From contig NZ_MJAJ01000031.1 of NCBI RefSeq assembly GCF_001746365.1, forward strand, positions 33,567-97,566: a stretch of 64,000 nt of DNA. Direction: 5' to 3'. A program made the position numbers and the translations under genes. The stretch's first letter is position 1. Each line of letters opens with the position of its first letter. This DNA is from Streptomyces sp. LUP30. Lineage in GTDB: Bacteria; Actinomycetota; Actinomycetes; Streptomycetales; Streptomycetaceae. This document shows positions 42,260 through 49,878 of this stretch, piece after piece. The notes below the pieces were generated by a model. It had not been told where the DNA came from. It did not search any database and saw only the letters and a program-made list of their open reading frames with translations.

Positions 42260-42667
42260 ATGGCCCGGTCACTGGACGGCCTCGTCCTAGCCCCCGTAGC
42301 CGACCAGGCGCCCGGACAGGTGGGCGTCCGCACCCGCTTCGCGTACCACGAGCGGGACGGGGTGATCTGGGCCGACTACTCGGGCGGCGACGTCGTACGA
42401 GGGCATCTGCTGGGTACCCGGGAGGGAGACCGGCTCGACTTCCGGTACGTCCAGCTCAAGCACGACGGGACGACGTCCTCGGGGCACTGCGTGTCCACGG
42501 TCGTCGACCTGTCCGACGGTCGGGTGCGCCTCGACGAGAGCTGGGAGTGGGAGTCGCAGCCCGGCAGCGGTACGAGCGTCGTGGAGCAGCTCCCGGACGG
42601 AACGGACGGCACGGACGCTGTGCACGGCACGGACGGTGTGGAGCAGGTCACGGAGCACGACGGCTGA
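42260..42667 (+). CDS. Conserved hypothetical protein, lipocalin-like pattern
   Basis: A 135-residue soluble protein. The middle has a repeated-strand pattern, DGVIWADYSGGDVVRGHLLG, DRLDFRYVQLKHDGTTSSG and RVRLDESWEWES, seen in a family sometimes called n-acetylglutamate synthase without good evidence. The C-terminal 30 residues are a low-complexity Asp/Gly/Thr stretch (DGTDGTD, HGTDG). AAGGGAG precedes ATG 42260. Function is unknown. It is divergent from thiO and the TPP riboswitch. Confidence 0.7.
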   Translation: MARSLDGLVLAPVADQAPGQVGVRTRFAYHERDGVIWADYSGGDVVRGHLLGTREGDRLDFRYVQLKHDGTTSSGHCVSTVVDLSDGRVRLDESWEWESQPGSGTSVVEQLPDGTDGTDAVHGTDGVEQVTEHDG

Positions 42668-42693
42668 CTGACTGATCGTCAGTTGTCTAAGGT
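42665..42693 (+). promoter_or_regulatory. Promoter with embedded inverted repeat
   Basis: TGACTG (42665-42670), 17 bases, TAAGGT (42688-42693), then six bases to GTG 42700, so the message is likely leaderless. The inverted repeat ACTGAC-TGATC-GTCAGT (42667-42683) fills the space between -35 and -10, the position of a steric repressor site. Confidence 0.55.
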
Positions 42694-42699
42694 GATCAG

Positions 42700-43941
42700 G
42701 TGAGCGAGCAGAGGCAGGAAGAAGGCAGGCCGGGCGGGCGCCGCGTGGTGATCGTCGGCGCGGGCATGGCCGGGGTGCAGACCGCGGTGGCCCTGCGCGA
42801 ACAGGGCTTCGACGGCCGGGTGACGCTGATAGGCGCCGAACCCCATCAGCCCTACGACCGACCGCCGCTGTCCAAGGCCGTGCTGCTCGGCAAGGCCGAG
42901 GGATCCGCCCTGGACGTCGACTTCGACAGCCTCGGCATCGAGCTGGAACTCGGCCGCGAGGTCCTCGGCCTGCGACCGGCCGACCACGAGCTCGACACCG
43001 AGCGCGGACCCGTCCCGTACGACGTGCTCGTCCTCGCCACCGGCGCCGAGCCGATCCGGCTGCCCGGCGCTGAGGGCGTGCCCGGCGTGCACCTGCTGCG
43101 CACCCTGGACGACGCCGAACGCCTGCGGCCGGTGCTCGCCGGCCGGCACGACGTGGTGGTCGTCGGCGCGGGCTGGATCGGCGCGGAGTTCGCCACGGCC
43201 GCGCGCGAGGCCGGCTGCGAGGTCACCGTCGTCGAGGCCGCCGACCGGCCGCTGGCGGGCGCGCTTCCCGCCGAGGTCGCCGCTCCGATGGCCGCCTGGT
43301 ACGCCGACAGCGGCATCGCTCTGCGCACCCGCGCCCGGGTGGAGCGCGTCGAGCCCGGCGCGGTGGTCCTCGACGACGGCTCGCGGCTGCCCGCCGACGC
43401 CGTCGTGGTCGGCATCGGCGCCCGCCCCGCCACCGCCTGGCTGGCCGGCTCCGGCATCGAGCTCGGCGCGCACGGCGAGATCGTGGCCGACGCCGCTCTG
43501 CGCACCTCCCGGCCGGACGTGTACGCGGTCGGCGACTGCGCCTCCTTCCCGTCCGGCCGGTACGGCGAGCGGCTGCTCGTCCACCACTGGGACAACGCGC
43601 TCCAGGGGCCGCGCACGGTCGCGGCGAACATCGTCGGCGCGGCGACGGACGAACCCGCGGCCGTCTACGACCCCGTCCCGTACTTCTGGTCCGAGCAGTT
43701 CGGCCGCTTCGTCCAGTACGCCGGACACCACGCGGACGCGGACAGCACCGTGTGGCGCGGCGACCCCTCCGGGCCGGCATGGACGGTCTGCTGGCTGCGC
43801 GAGGACCGTCTGATCGCTCTGCTGGCCGTGGGACGGCCCCGCGATCTCGCCCAGGGCAGACGGCTGATCGAGGCGGGCACGGCCATGAACCCACGGCTCC
43901 TCGCGGACCCGGCGAGGCCGCTGAAGGCCGCGACCGCCTGA
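42700..43941 (+). CDS. FAD-dependent pyridine-nucleotide oxidoreductase (ferredoxin-reductase type)
   Basis: A 413-residue flavoprotein related to ferredoxin/rubredoxin reductases. FAD site VIVGAGMAGVQTAVALREQG, NAD(P) site VVVVGAGWIGAEFATAAREAG, and the second FAD motif VYAVGDCASFP; the C-terminal reductase domain contains YFWSEQFGRFVQY. No redox CxxC motif is present, so it is not a disulfide reductase. It probably passes electrons from NAD(P)H to a ferredoxin or P450 partner, but no partner gene is adjacent. Start GTG 42700 lies six bases after TAAGGT. Confidence 0.9.
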   Translation: MSEQRQEEGRPGGRRVVIVGAGMAGVQTAVALREQGFDGRVTLIGAEPHQPYDRPPLSKAVLLGKAEGSALDVDFDSLGIELELGREVLGLRPADHELDTERGPVPYDVLVLATGAEPIRLPGAEGVPGVHLLRTLDDAERLRPVLAGRHDVVVVGAGWIGAEFATAAREAGCEVTVVEAADRPLAGALPAEVAAPMAAWYADSGIALRTRARVERVEPGAVVLDDGSRLPADAVVVGIGARPATAWLAGSGIELGAHGEIVADAALRTSRPDVYAVGDCASFPSGRYGERLLVHHWDNALQGPRTVAANIVGAATDEPAAVYDPVPYFWSEQFGRFVQYAGHHADADSTVWRGDPSGPAWTVCWLREDRLIALLAVGRPRDLAQGRRLIEAGTAMNPRLLADPARPLKAATA

Positions 43942-43994
43942 GCCCGGGCGGCCCGGTCGGACCGGCCCGGCTTCCGAGTGTCAGTGGCAGATGG

Positions 43995-44000
43995 CAGGCT
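43995..44000 (+). promoter_or_regulatory. -10-like CAGGCT next to start
   Basis: CAGGCT is followed by seven bases and GTG 44008, with no ribosome site. The first base departs from the usual T. Confidence 0.3.
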
Positions 44001-44007
44001 TGTTCCC

Positions 44008-44373
44008 GTGACCGAGATTGACGCAAAGACCGATGCTCTCGTCCCCGCCTGGCTCACCGTGCCCGACATCGCGGAGATGCTCGATGTGGACGTGATCCGC
44101 GTCCGACAGCTGATCAAGGACGGCCAGCTCATCGCCGTGCGCCGTGGTGAGAACCGCGCGCTGCACGTCCCCGCCGCCTTCATCGACGGGGACAAGGTGG
44201 TGAAGGGCCTGGTCGGGACCCTGACCCTGCTGCGGGACGACGGCTTCAAGGACGAAGAGATGCTGGAGTGGCTCTTCACCCCGGACCCGAGCCTGCCCGG
44301 CACGCCGGCCCAGGCCCTGAGTGAGAACCGCGGCACGGAGGTGAAGCGCCGCGCCCAGGCGCTCGCCGTCTGA
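44008..44373 (+). CDS. Rv2175c-family DNA-binding protein
   Basis: A 121-residue protein with an N-terminal winged-helix of the MerR/excisionase-like type (WLTVPDIAEMLDVDVIRVRQLIKDG) and a C-terminal domain (VKGLVGTLTLLRDDGFKDEEMLEWLF). In M. tuberculosis Rv2175c binds DNA and is phosphorylated by the neighbouring kinase PknL. The Ser/Thr kinase at 37.9-39.8 kb is the likely partner here, though thi genes and an oxidoreductase now separate them. The N-terminal TEIDAKTDAL contains threonines that could be phosphorylated. Confidence 0.88.
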   Translation: MTEIDAKTDALVPAWLTVPDIAEMLDVDVIRVRQLIKDGQLIAVRRGENRALHVPAAFIDGDKVVKGLVGTLTLLRDDGFKDEEMLEWLFTPDPSLPGTPAQALSENRGTEVKRRAQALAV

Positions 44374-44401
44374 CCTGCGGATTCGAATCGACACCCGGCG
44401 T

Positions 44402-44424
44402 ACGGGGGCGCACCCGGCCCCCGT
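44402..44424 (+). terminator. Hairpin between Rv2175c-like gene and thiE
   Basis: ACGGGGGC (44402-44409) and GCCCCCGT (44417-44424) form a perfect 8-bp stem with a seven-base loop and no T-run. It is not part of a TPP aptamer. Confidence 0.4.
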
Positions 44425-44449
44425 GCGCCACCACCCTGGGGGACCTCGT

Positions 44450-45097
44450 ATGCCCGACACCGCCCGTCCGTCCCTGTCCGCCGCACGGCTGTACCTGTGC
44501 ACGGACGCCCGTACCCGCCAGGGCGACCTCCCGGAGTTCCTCGACGCCGTCCTCGCGGGCGGCGTCGACATCGTCCAGCTGCGGGACAAGGGCATGGAGG
44601 CGGCCGAGGAGCTGGAGCACCTGAGGGTGTTCGCGGACGCCTGCGCCCGGCACGGCAAACTGCTCGCGGTCAACGACCGCGCGGACGTGGCCCACGCAGC
44701 CGGGGCCGACGTGCTCCATCTCGGTCAGGGCGACCTGCCCGTCCCCGCCGCCCGCGCGATCCTGGGCGACCGCGTCCTCGTGGGCCGCTCCACGCACTCG
44801 GCGGCGGAGGCGGAGGCCGCCGCCGTCCAGGAGGGCGTGGACTACTTCTGCACCGGTCCGTGCTGGCCCACCCCCACCAAGCCCGGCCGCCACGCGCCCG
44901 GCCTCGACCTGGTGCGTCACACGGCGTCCCTCGGCGTCGACCGCCCCTGGTTCGCCATCGGCGGCATCGACCTCGGCAACCTCGACGAGGTGCTGGCGGC
45001 GGGCGCCCGCCGGGTCGTCGTGGTCCGGGCGATCACACAGGCGGACGATCCGGGCGCCGCGGCGGCGGAGTTCGCCAAGCGGCTCAGCGAGGGGTAG
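44450..45097 (+). CDS. thiE: Thiamine-phosphate synthase
   Basis: ThiE joins the pyrimidine and thiazole phosphates into thiamine phosphate. The 215-residue TIM barrel has the family blocks GGVDIVQLRDKGM, LLAVNDRADVAHAAGADVLHLGQGDL, VGRSTHSAAEA, DYFCTGPCWPTPTKPGR and FAIGGID. ATG 44450 has GGGGGA upstream. Unlike thiO-thiS-thiG no TPP riboswitch precedes it. Confidence 0.95.
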   Translation: MPDTARPSLSAARLYLCTDARTRQGDLPEFLDAVLAGGVDIVQLRDKGMEAAEELEHLRVFADACARHGKLLAVNDRADVAHAAGADVLHLGQGDLPVPAARAILGDRVLVGRSTHSAAEAEAAAVQEGVDYFCTGPCWPTPTKPGRHAPGLDLVRHTASLGVDRPWFAIGGIDLGNLDEVLAAGARRVVVVRAITQADDPGAAAAEFAKRLSEG

Positions 45098-45196
45098 CCC
45101 GGCCCCGTCCCGGCGCCCGGTCCATCGGTCTCCCGGCTGCCCGGTCCACCGGTCTGCCGGCCGCCCTGGGTCTGCGACCGTGCCGTCCTCGTACGA

Positions 45197-45215
45197 TTGT
45201 CCAAGGGGTGGACAA
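45197..45215. promoter_or_regulatory. Inverted repeat TTGTCC-N7-GGACAA upstream of metF
   Basis: TTGTCC (45197-45202) and GGACAA (45210-45215) form a perfect repeat ending 35 bases before the -35 element of the metF promoter. Candidate operator. Confidence 0.4.
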
Positions 45216-45250
45216 CAACCCGACAATCCGGGCAAATTTCCCGCATCCGG

Positions 45251-45279
45251 TTGGGTGACCGCCCACCCCTGGCTAACCT
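45251..45279 (+). promoter_or_regulatory. metF promoter (leaderless)
   Basis: TTGGGT (45251-45256), 17-base spacer, TAACCT (45274-45279), then six bases to ATG 45286. Confidence 0.55.
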
Positions 45280-45285
45280 GCCGGT

Positions 45286-46209
45286 ATGGCCCTAGGAACC
45301 GCATCCACCAGGACGGACCGCGCGCGCACCGTGCGCGACATCCTGGCGACCGGCAAGACGACGTACTCGTTCGAGTTCTACGCGCCGAAGACGCCGAAGG
45401 GTGAGCGGAGCCTGTGGGACGCCCTGCGCAGGGTCGAGGCGGTCGCCCCCGACTTCGTCTCGGTGACCTACGGCGCCGGCGGGTCCACCCGTGCCACCAC
45501 GGTCAAGGAGACCCAGCAGATCGTCGTCGACACCACTCTGACGCCGGTCGCGCACCTCACCGCCGTGGACCACTCCGTCGCCGAGCTGCGCAACATCATC
45601 GGCCAGTACGCCGACGCCGGCATCCGCAACATGCTGGCCGTGCGCGGTGACCCGCCCGGCGACCCGATGGGTCCCTGGGTGCCGCACCCCCAGGGCCTCA
45701 CGTACGCCGCCGAACTCGTCCGGCTCATCAAGGAGTCCGGCGACTTCTGCGTGGGCGTCGCCGCCTTCCCCGAGATGCACCCGCGCTCCGACGAGTGGGA
45801 CCTGGACGTGTCGCACTTCGTCGACAAGTGCCGGGCCGGCGCCGACTACGCCATCACGCAGATGTTCTTCGAGCCCGAGTCCTATCTGCGGCTGCGCGAC
45901 CGGGTCGCCGCGGCCGGCTGTGTGACTCCGGTCATCCCGGAGGTCCTTCCGGTGACGAGTGTGAAGATGCTGGAACGCCTGCCCAAGCTCAGCAACGCCC
46001 GCTTCCCGGCCGCCCTGAAAGAGCGGATCCTCACAGCCAAAGACGATCCGGTCGCTGTACGCTCCATTGGCATCGACTTCGCCACGGAGTTCTGCGCTCG
46101 GCTGCTGGCCGAGGGAGTGCCCGGACTGCACTTCATCACGCTCAACAACTCCACGGCGACGCTGGAAATCCACGAGAACCTGGGCCTGCACCATCCCCCG
46201 CAGGCCTAG
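45286..46209 (+). CDS. metF: Methylenetetrahydrofolate reductase
   Basis: MetF reduces 5,10-methylenetetrahydrofolate to the methyl donor for methionine. The 307-residue TIM barrel has SFEFYAPKT (catalytic Glu region), VSVTYGAGGSTR, HLTAVDHS, NMLAVRGDPPG and YAITQMFFEPESYLRLRDR, at normal bacterial length. The message seems leaderless. No cobalamin or SAM riboswitch is visible upstream, but an inverted repeat lies before the promoter. Confidence 0.96.
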   Translation: MALGTASTRTDRARTVRDILATGKTTYSFEFYAPKTPKGERSLWDALRRVEAVAPDFVSVTYGAGGSTRATTVKETQQIVVDTTLTPVAHLTAVDHSVAELRNIIGQYADAGIRNMLAVRGDPPGDPMGPWVPHPQGLTYAAELVRLIKESGDFCVGVAAFPEMHPRSDEWDLDVSHFVDKCRAGADYAITQMFFEPESYLRLRDRVAAAGCVTPVIPEVLPVTSVKMLERLPKLSNARFPAALKERILTAKDDPVAVRSIGIDFATEFCARLLAEGVPGLHFITLNNSTATLEIHENLGLHHPPQA

Positions 46210-46265
46210 ACCGGTCGCACCCGGATACGACACACTGCGTAGCGGCCACTGGGAGAGGGGCGTAC

Positions 46266-47270
46266 ATGGGCTGGACGGTCCTCTACATCGCATTCGGCGT
46301 CGTCGCGCTGTGGCTGCTCGGCGAGGTTCTGCTGCAGTACAAGGCCCGGCTGCGCTGGCGGCTGCTGGCCTTCGTCGGTTTCCTCGGCGTCGTCCTCGGC
46401 GTCCTGATCCCGTCGGTCGTCGTCATCGCCCTGGGCGCGGCGGCCTTCGCGGTCGGCCAGACCTACGTCACCCTGTCGTTCCGCCGCGGCTTCGCGGAGG
46501 GCTGGGCCGTCCGCCGCACGGACACGGAGGGCGACGACGCCCCCGTCACCAAGCGTCGCCGCGGCAAGGCCGAGCGACAGGACCCGGCCCTCGAGGTCTC
46601 GGGTCCGGAGCCGACCGAGGCGGGCTTCGACTCCGGCGCGCCCCACGGCGACGACGTCGCCTTCGGCGGCCAGGACAAGAACGCCTACGGAGACGACGAC
46701 TTCGACCGCGACGACGTCTTCACCCCCGCATCCCGCTCCTTCGACCCGACGGCCGCCGGGGCCGCCTCGGTCTACGAGCCGCAGCCCCTGCCCGACGACA
46801 CCGGCTCCTACGGCATATACAGCGACACCGCGTACACGGGCGCGAACGGCCAGGGCCAGTCCCAGGGACAGCCCCAGGACCAGTACGCCACGGCCGCCCA
46901 GGGCGCGGACCAGAACTACGGCTACGACACCTACGCCGGGTACCACCAGCAGCAGTACGGCTACGACGCCACGGGCGAGCAGCAGTACGCCGCCTACTCC
47001 GACCCGTACATCGGCACCCAGACCTACGGCGGCGGCTCCTACGACGCCGGCTACGGCCAGCAGCAGTACGGGCAACAGGGCTATGGGCAGGATCAGTACG
47101 GCACGGGCGGCTACGGGGAGACCCCGGCCGGAGGGGTCTGGGTCCCGCAGCAGCGCAACACCGACGACGCGCTGGGCGGCGAACTCCCGCCCGAGCAGCA
47201 GTACCCGTACCAGGGCGACGGGCAACAGCCCGGCCAGGGCAACGGATACGACGAGCAGTATCGGTTCTGA
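46266..47270 (+). CDS. Membrane protein with Tyr/Gln/Gly-rich low-complexity tail
   Basis: A 334-residue protein. Residues 1-75 contain two hydrophobic helices (VLYIAFGVVALWLLGEVLL and LLAFVGFLGVVLGVLIPSVVVIAL) joined by a basic loop; residues 90-150 are acidic; residues 170-334 are a low-complexity cytoplasmic or exported tail of Tyr, Gln, Gly and Asp with repeated units such as YGQQQYG and QYGYD. The composition resembles phase-separating domains. The function is unknown. GGAGAGG precedes ATG 46266. It follows metF by 56 bases and may be co-transcribed. Confidence 0.85.
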   Translation: MGWTVLYIAFGVVALWLLGEVLLQYKARLRWRLLAFVGFLGVVLGVLIPSVVVIALGAAAFAVGQTYVTLSFRRGFAEGWAVRRTDTEGDDAPVTKRRRGKAERQDPALEVSGPEPTEAGFDSGAPHGDDVAFGGQDKNAYGDDDFDRDDVFTPASRSFDPTAAGAASVYEPQPLPDDTGSYGIYSDTAYTGANGQGQSQGQPQDQYATAAQGADQNYGYDTYAGYHQQQYGYDATGEQQYAAYSDPYIGTQTYGGGSYDAGYGQQQYGQQGYGQDQYGTGGYGETPAGGVWVPQQRNTDDALGGELPPEQQYPYQGDGQQPGQGNGYDEQYRF

Positions 47271-47326
47271 CGGCCGCGTTCGTCCCGGCGTCCGTCCCCT
47301 TCCGCGCCCGACCGGCCGTCACGGCC

Positions 47327-48799
47327 TCACCGTGAGCCGCGGAACTCCGGCCCCTCCACGATCAGTCCGGACACCAGCGTGCCCGACATGCCCGCGTGCG
47401 GCAGACCGCCGCCCGGGTGCGACCAGCCGCCGACGGTGAACAGGCCTTGCAGAGCGGTGGAGTTGGCGGGATGCAGCAGTCGCCCCCCGGCCGCGGCCAG
47501 CGCGGGCGCGGGGACGGCCCCGCCCATGGCGCCGGTCTCCCGCGCGATGTCGGCAGGGGTGCGCACCTCGTGCCACAGGACGCGCTCGCGCAGCCCGGGC
47601 ACAGCACGCTCGGCGACGGCGAGCAACGCCTCCACGCTCGCGTCGGACGCCTGCACGCCGACGGGGACGACGGCACTCAGCGTGACCGCCTCATGGTCGC
47701 CGTCGGGCGTCAGCCGGCCGTCGTCGGGGCGCAGCACGGTGACCGTCGGCCGGGCCGGCACGGACGGGGTCGCACCGAAGAGGCTCTCCAACTCCGCCTC
47801 CCGGTCCGGCGCGTGCACCACCGTCCGGTGCGCCACGCCCTGCGGCCGGGGACCGCGCAGCGCCAGCAGCACGGTCAGCCGGCTGGACAGCCCCCGCTGA
47901 GTCGCGACCTCGCCCTCGCCCCGGGCGGCAAGGCCCCCGAAGCCGCCGGGCGCCAGAACGAAGTCCGCCTCCGCCACCGTGCCGTCGGCCAGCTCGACGC
48001 CCGCCGCGCGGCCGTCCTTGTCCAGGATCCGCGCGACCTCGGCGCCGAAGACGAACTCGACCCGGCGGGCCAGACAGCGCTCGTACACCGCGCGGGCCAG
48101 CTCCCGCAGCCCCCCGCGCACGTACCACGTGCCGAAGGCATGCTCCATGTAGGGCAGGACGGCCGCGCTCGCCGGGGTGGCCCGGGGATCCAGGCCGTAC
48201 GCGAGCGCGTGGCCCTCCAGCAGCGCGGCGAGCCGGGGATCACGCAGCTCCCAGGCGCCGACCTCGGCCAGGGTGGCCGCCTGACGGGCGCGCAGCAGAC
48301 GCCTGTGGGGGACCGCCGGATAGGGCTCGCGGTCGGCGAGGACCGACCAGTTCGGCCACAGCGGCTCCTCCAGGAGCGGGCGCCGGGTGCGGTCCCAGGC
48401 CTCGCGGGCGCGCACCAGGAAGTCGCCCCAGCGCTGCCCGGCCCGCGCGCCGAGCGCTTCGTCCAGCGCGGAGACGACGCCCGCGCGTGAGGCGTTCGGC
48501 AGGGACACCTCGGCTCCGTCCGCGAACACGTGCCGTGCGGACGGGTCGACCTGGACCAGCTCGACGCAGGACTCCAGCGGCTCCTTGCCGGTCTTGACGA
48601 ACAGGTCGCGGTAGACGGCGGGCAGCGGGAGCAGCGTCGGACCGGTGTCGAACACGAACCCGTCCCGCTCGAAGCGGCGCACCGCTCCGCCGTACGTCTG
48701 CGTCCGCTCGTACACCGTCACCCGGTGGCCCGCCACGGCCAGCCGGGCGGCCGCCGTCAGCGCGCCCATCCCGGCGCCGATCACCGCAATCCCTGCCAT
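47327..48799 (-). CDS. FAD-dependent CrtI-like oxidoreductase
   Basis: A 490-residue flavoprotein of the phytoene desaturase/carotenoid isomerase type. N-terminal FAD site IAVIGAGMGALTAAARLAVAG followed by YERTQTYGGAVRRFERDGFVFDTGP, and the C-terminal FAD-binding FTVGGWSHPGGGLPHAGMSG are diagnostic of the family. No carotenoid genes flank it, so its substrate is open. Start ATG 48799 lies seven bases after TACAGT, suggesting a leaderless message. It is convergent with the low-complexity membrane protein. Confidence 0.88.
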   Translation of the reverse strand: MAGIAVIGAGMGALTAAARLAVAGHRVTVYERTQTYGGAVRRFERDGFVFDTGPTLLPLPAVYRDLFVKTGKEPLESCVELVQVDPSARHVFADGAEVSLPNASRAGVVSALDEALGARAGQRWGDFLVRAREAWDRTRRPLLEEPLWPNWSVLADREPYPAVPHRRLLRARQAATLAEVGAWELRDPRLAALLEGHALAYGLDPRATPASAAVLPYMEHAFGTWYVRGGLRELARAVYERCLARRVEFVFGAEVARILDKDGRAAGVELADGTVAEADFVLAPGGFGGLAARGEGEVATQRGLSSRLTVLLALRGPRPQGVAHRTVVHAPDREAELESLFGATPSVPARPTVTVLRPDDGRLTPDGDHEAVTLSAVVPVGVQASDASVEALLAVAERAVPGLRERVLWHEVRTPADIARETGAMGGAVPAPALAAAGGRLLHPANSTALQGLFTVGGWSHPGGGLPHAGMSGTLVSGLIVEGPEFRGSR

Positions 48800-48806
48800 G
48801 CCCGTG

Positions 48807-48812
48807 ACTGTA
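48807..48812 (-). promoter_or_regulatory. -10-like TACAGT next to start (leaderless)
   Basis: Minus-strand TACAGT, seven bases, then ATG 48799. Confidence 0.4.
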
Positions 48813-48837
48813 TCGGCCGCCACCGACAGTGACGTGA

Positions 48838-49455
48838 TCAGGCCGGGGGCGGCGGCCACGGGGGCGCGCCGAGCCGGCGTTCCTCGCGCCGTTGCGCCCT
48901 GCGCCGCAGGAACCTGCGGATCCGCGAGACGAGGAAGTACAGGGCCAGCAGCCCGGTCAGCAGCAGGGCCCCCGCGACGACCGATGCCGCCACCGGGTGG
49001 AAGACCGCGAACGTGACGATCCCGGCGACCCCGAGATCCTCCGCCAGGCTCACGACGATGTTGCTGAACGGCTCCGGGGAGGTGTTGACCGCCATCCGGG
49101 CGCCCGCCTTCACGGCATGGCTGGCCAGCGCCGTCGAACCGCCGAGAGCCGCCGCGGCCGCGTCGGAGAGCGAACCGCTCTGCCCGGCGAGCAGCGCGCC
49201 GACCCAGGCGCCGGCCACCGGCCGCACCACGGTGTGCGCCATGTCCCACGCCGAGTCCACGTACGGGATCTTGTCGGCGACGGCCTCGCACAGGAACAGG
49301 ACCGCCGCGACGGCGAGCACCTCGGGGCGCTGCAACGTCTGCGGGACGTCGTCGCTCACGCCGGTCGCGCCGAAGACGCCGAGCAGGAGCACCACCGCAT
49401 AGGCGTTGACGCCGCTGGCCCAGCCGCTGGTGAACACGAGAGGGAGTACGGACAC
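48838..49455 (-). CDS. DUF4126-family membrane protein
   Basis: A 205-residue membrane protein with about five hydrophobic helices and a basic C-terminus (RIRRFLRRRAQRREERR). SGWASGVNAYAVVLLLG at the start, and DKIPYVDSAWD, then GGSTALASHAVKAGARMAVN are typical of DUF4126. Function unknown. GTG 49455 is chosen because TACGAT stands seven bases upstream; the longer frame to 49527 has no start signal. Confidence 0.85.
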   Translation of the reverse strand: MSVLPLVFTSGWASGVNAYAVVLLLGVFGATGVSDDVPQTLQRPEVLAVAAVLFLCEAVADKIPYVDSAWDMAHTVVRPVAGAWVGALLAGQSGSLSDAAAAALGGSTALASHAVKAGARMAVNTSPEPFSNIVVSLAEDLGVAGIVTFAVFHPVAASVVAGALLLTGLLALYFLVSRIRRFLRRRAQRREERRLGAPPWPPPPA

Positions 49456-49462
49456 GGACGCG

Positions 49463-49468
49463 ATCGTA
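49463..49468 (-). promoter_or_regulatory. -10-like TACGAT next to start (leaderless)
   Basis: Minus-strand TACGAT, seven bases, then GTG 49455; no ribosome site. Confidence 0.4.
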
Positions 49469-49732
49469 ACCAGTGGGCGGCCCGGCGTCCTGGGGATGAG
49501 CGCGCAGGCCTGAGTACCCGTACTCATGGGAGGAGTTGAGTACGCGCGCGGATGGGGCGCGACCTGCGCGGACGGGAGAGTGGAGGCACGGAGAAGGGGC
49601 GCGGCTCCGGTACCGGCGACACGGGGCGCCGGAACGGAGCGGCCCTCGATCCGCTCCTTCCGCCGGCCGACAGGCCCGGCGGGAGCGAGACACGGGGGGA
49701 GCCCCGGGGGAACGACCGCACGGGGGAACGAC

Positions 49733-49759
49733 GGGGGGAACGGGGGGAACGGGGGGAAC
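49733..49759 (+). repeat. Tandem 9-bp repeat (GGGGGGAAC x3)
   Basis: Three exact copies in a row, with degenerate relatives (GGGGGAAC) just upstream at 49706-49730. Slippage-prone purine tract. Confidence 0.75.
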
Positions 49760-49764
49760 GGGGA

Positions 49765-49834
49765 GCACGCGGAAGCGCCGGTCCGGGACGGCCCACGGGG
49801 GACGTGGCCGTCACGGACCGGCGCTTCCGCGTGC
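49765..49834 (-). terminator. Large hairpin downstream of the TetR gene
   Basis: Outer arms 49765-49784 and 49815-49834 are exact 20-base reverse complements; inner arms 49787-49793 and 49806-49812 add seven pairs after a two-base internal loop. It sits 45 bases after the TetR stop, so it is probably its terminator, though it lacks a U-run and is far larger than needed. Confidence 0.65.
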
Positions 49835-49878
49835 CCGCGCGCGGGCGGCCCGTGAGGGCGCCCACGCGCGGCGTCGCG

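Larger units (their letters stand above)
49456..49878. other. Non-coding region with repeats and a large hairpin
   Basis: About 420 bases between the DUF4126 start and the TetR stop. It holds the leaderless promoter box at 49463-49468, the tandem repeat at 49733-49759 and the hairpin at 49765-49834. Open frames through it are low-complexity Gly/Arg sequences caused by G-runs and look spurious. Confidence 0.6.

Noticed and set aside
45098..45285. Cobalamin or SAM riboswitch before metF
   Set aside because: No conserved aptamer elements found, and the start codon seems too close to the -10 for a leader RNA.
49526..49863. Short plus-strand ORFs between DUF4126 and TetR genes
   Set aside because: They are low-complexity Gly/Arg frames produced by G-runs and hairpin arms, without a ribosome site or known family.
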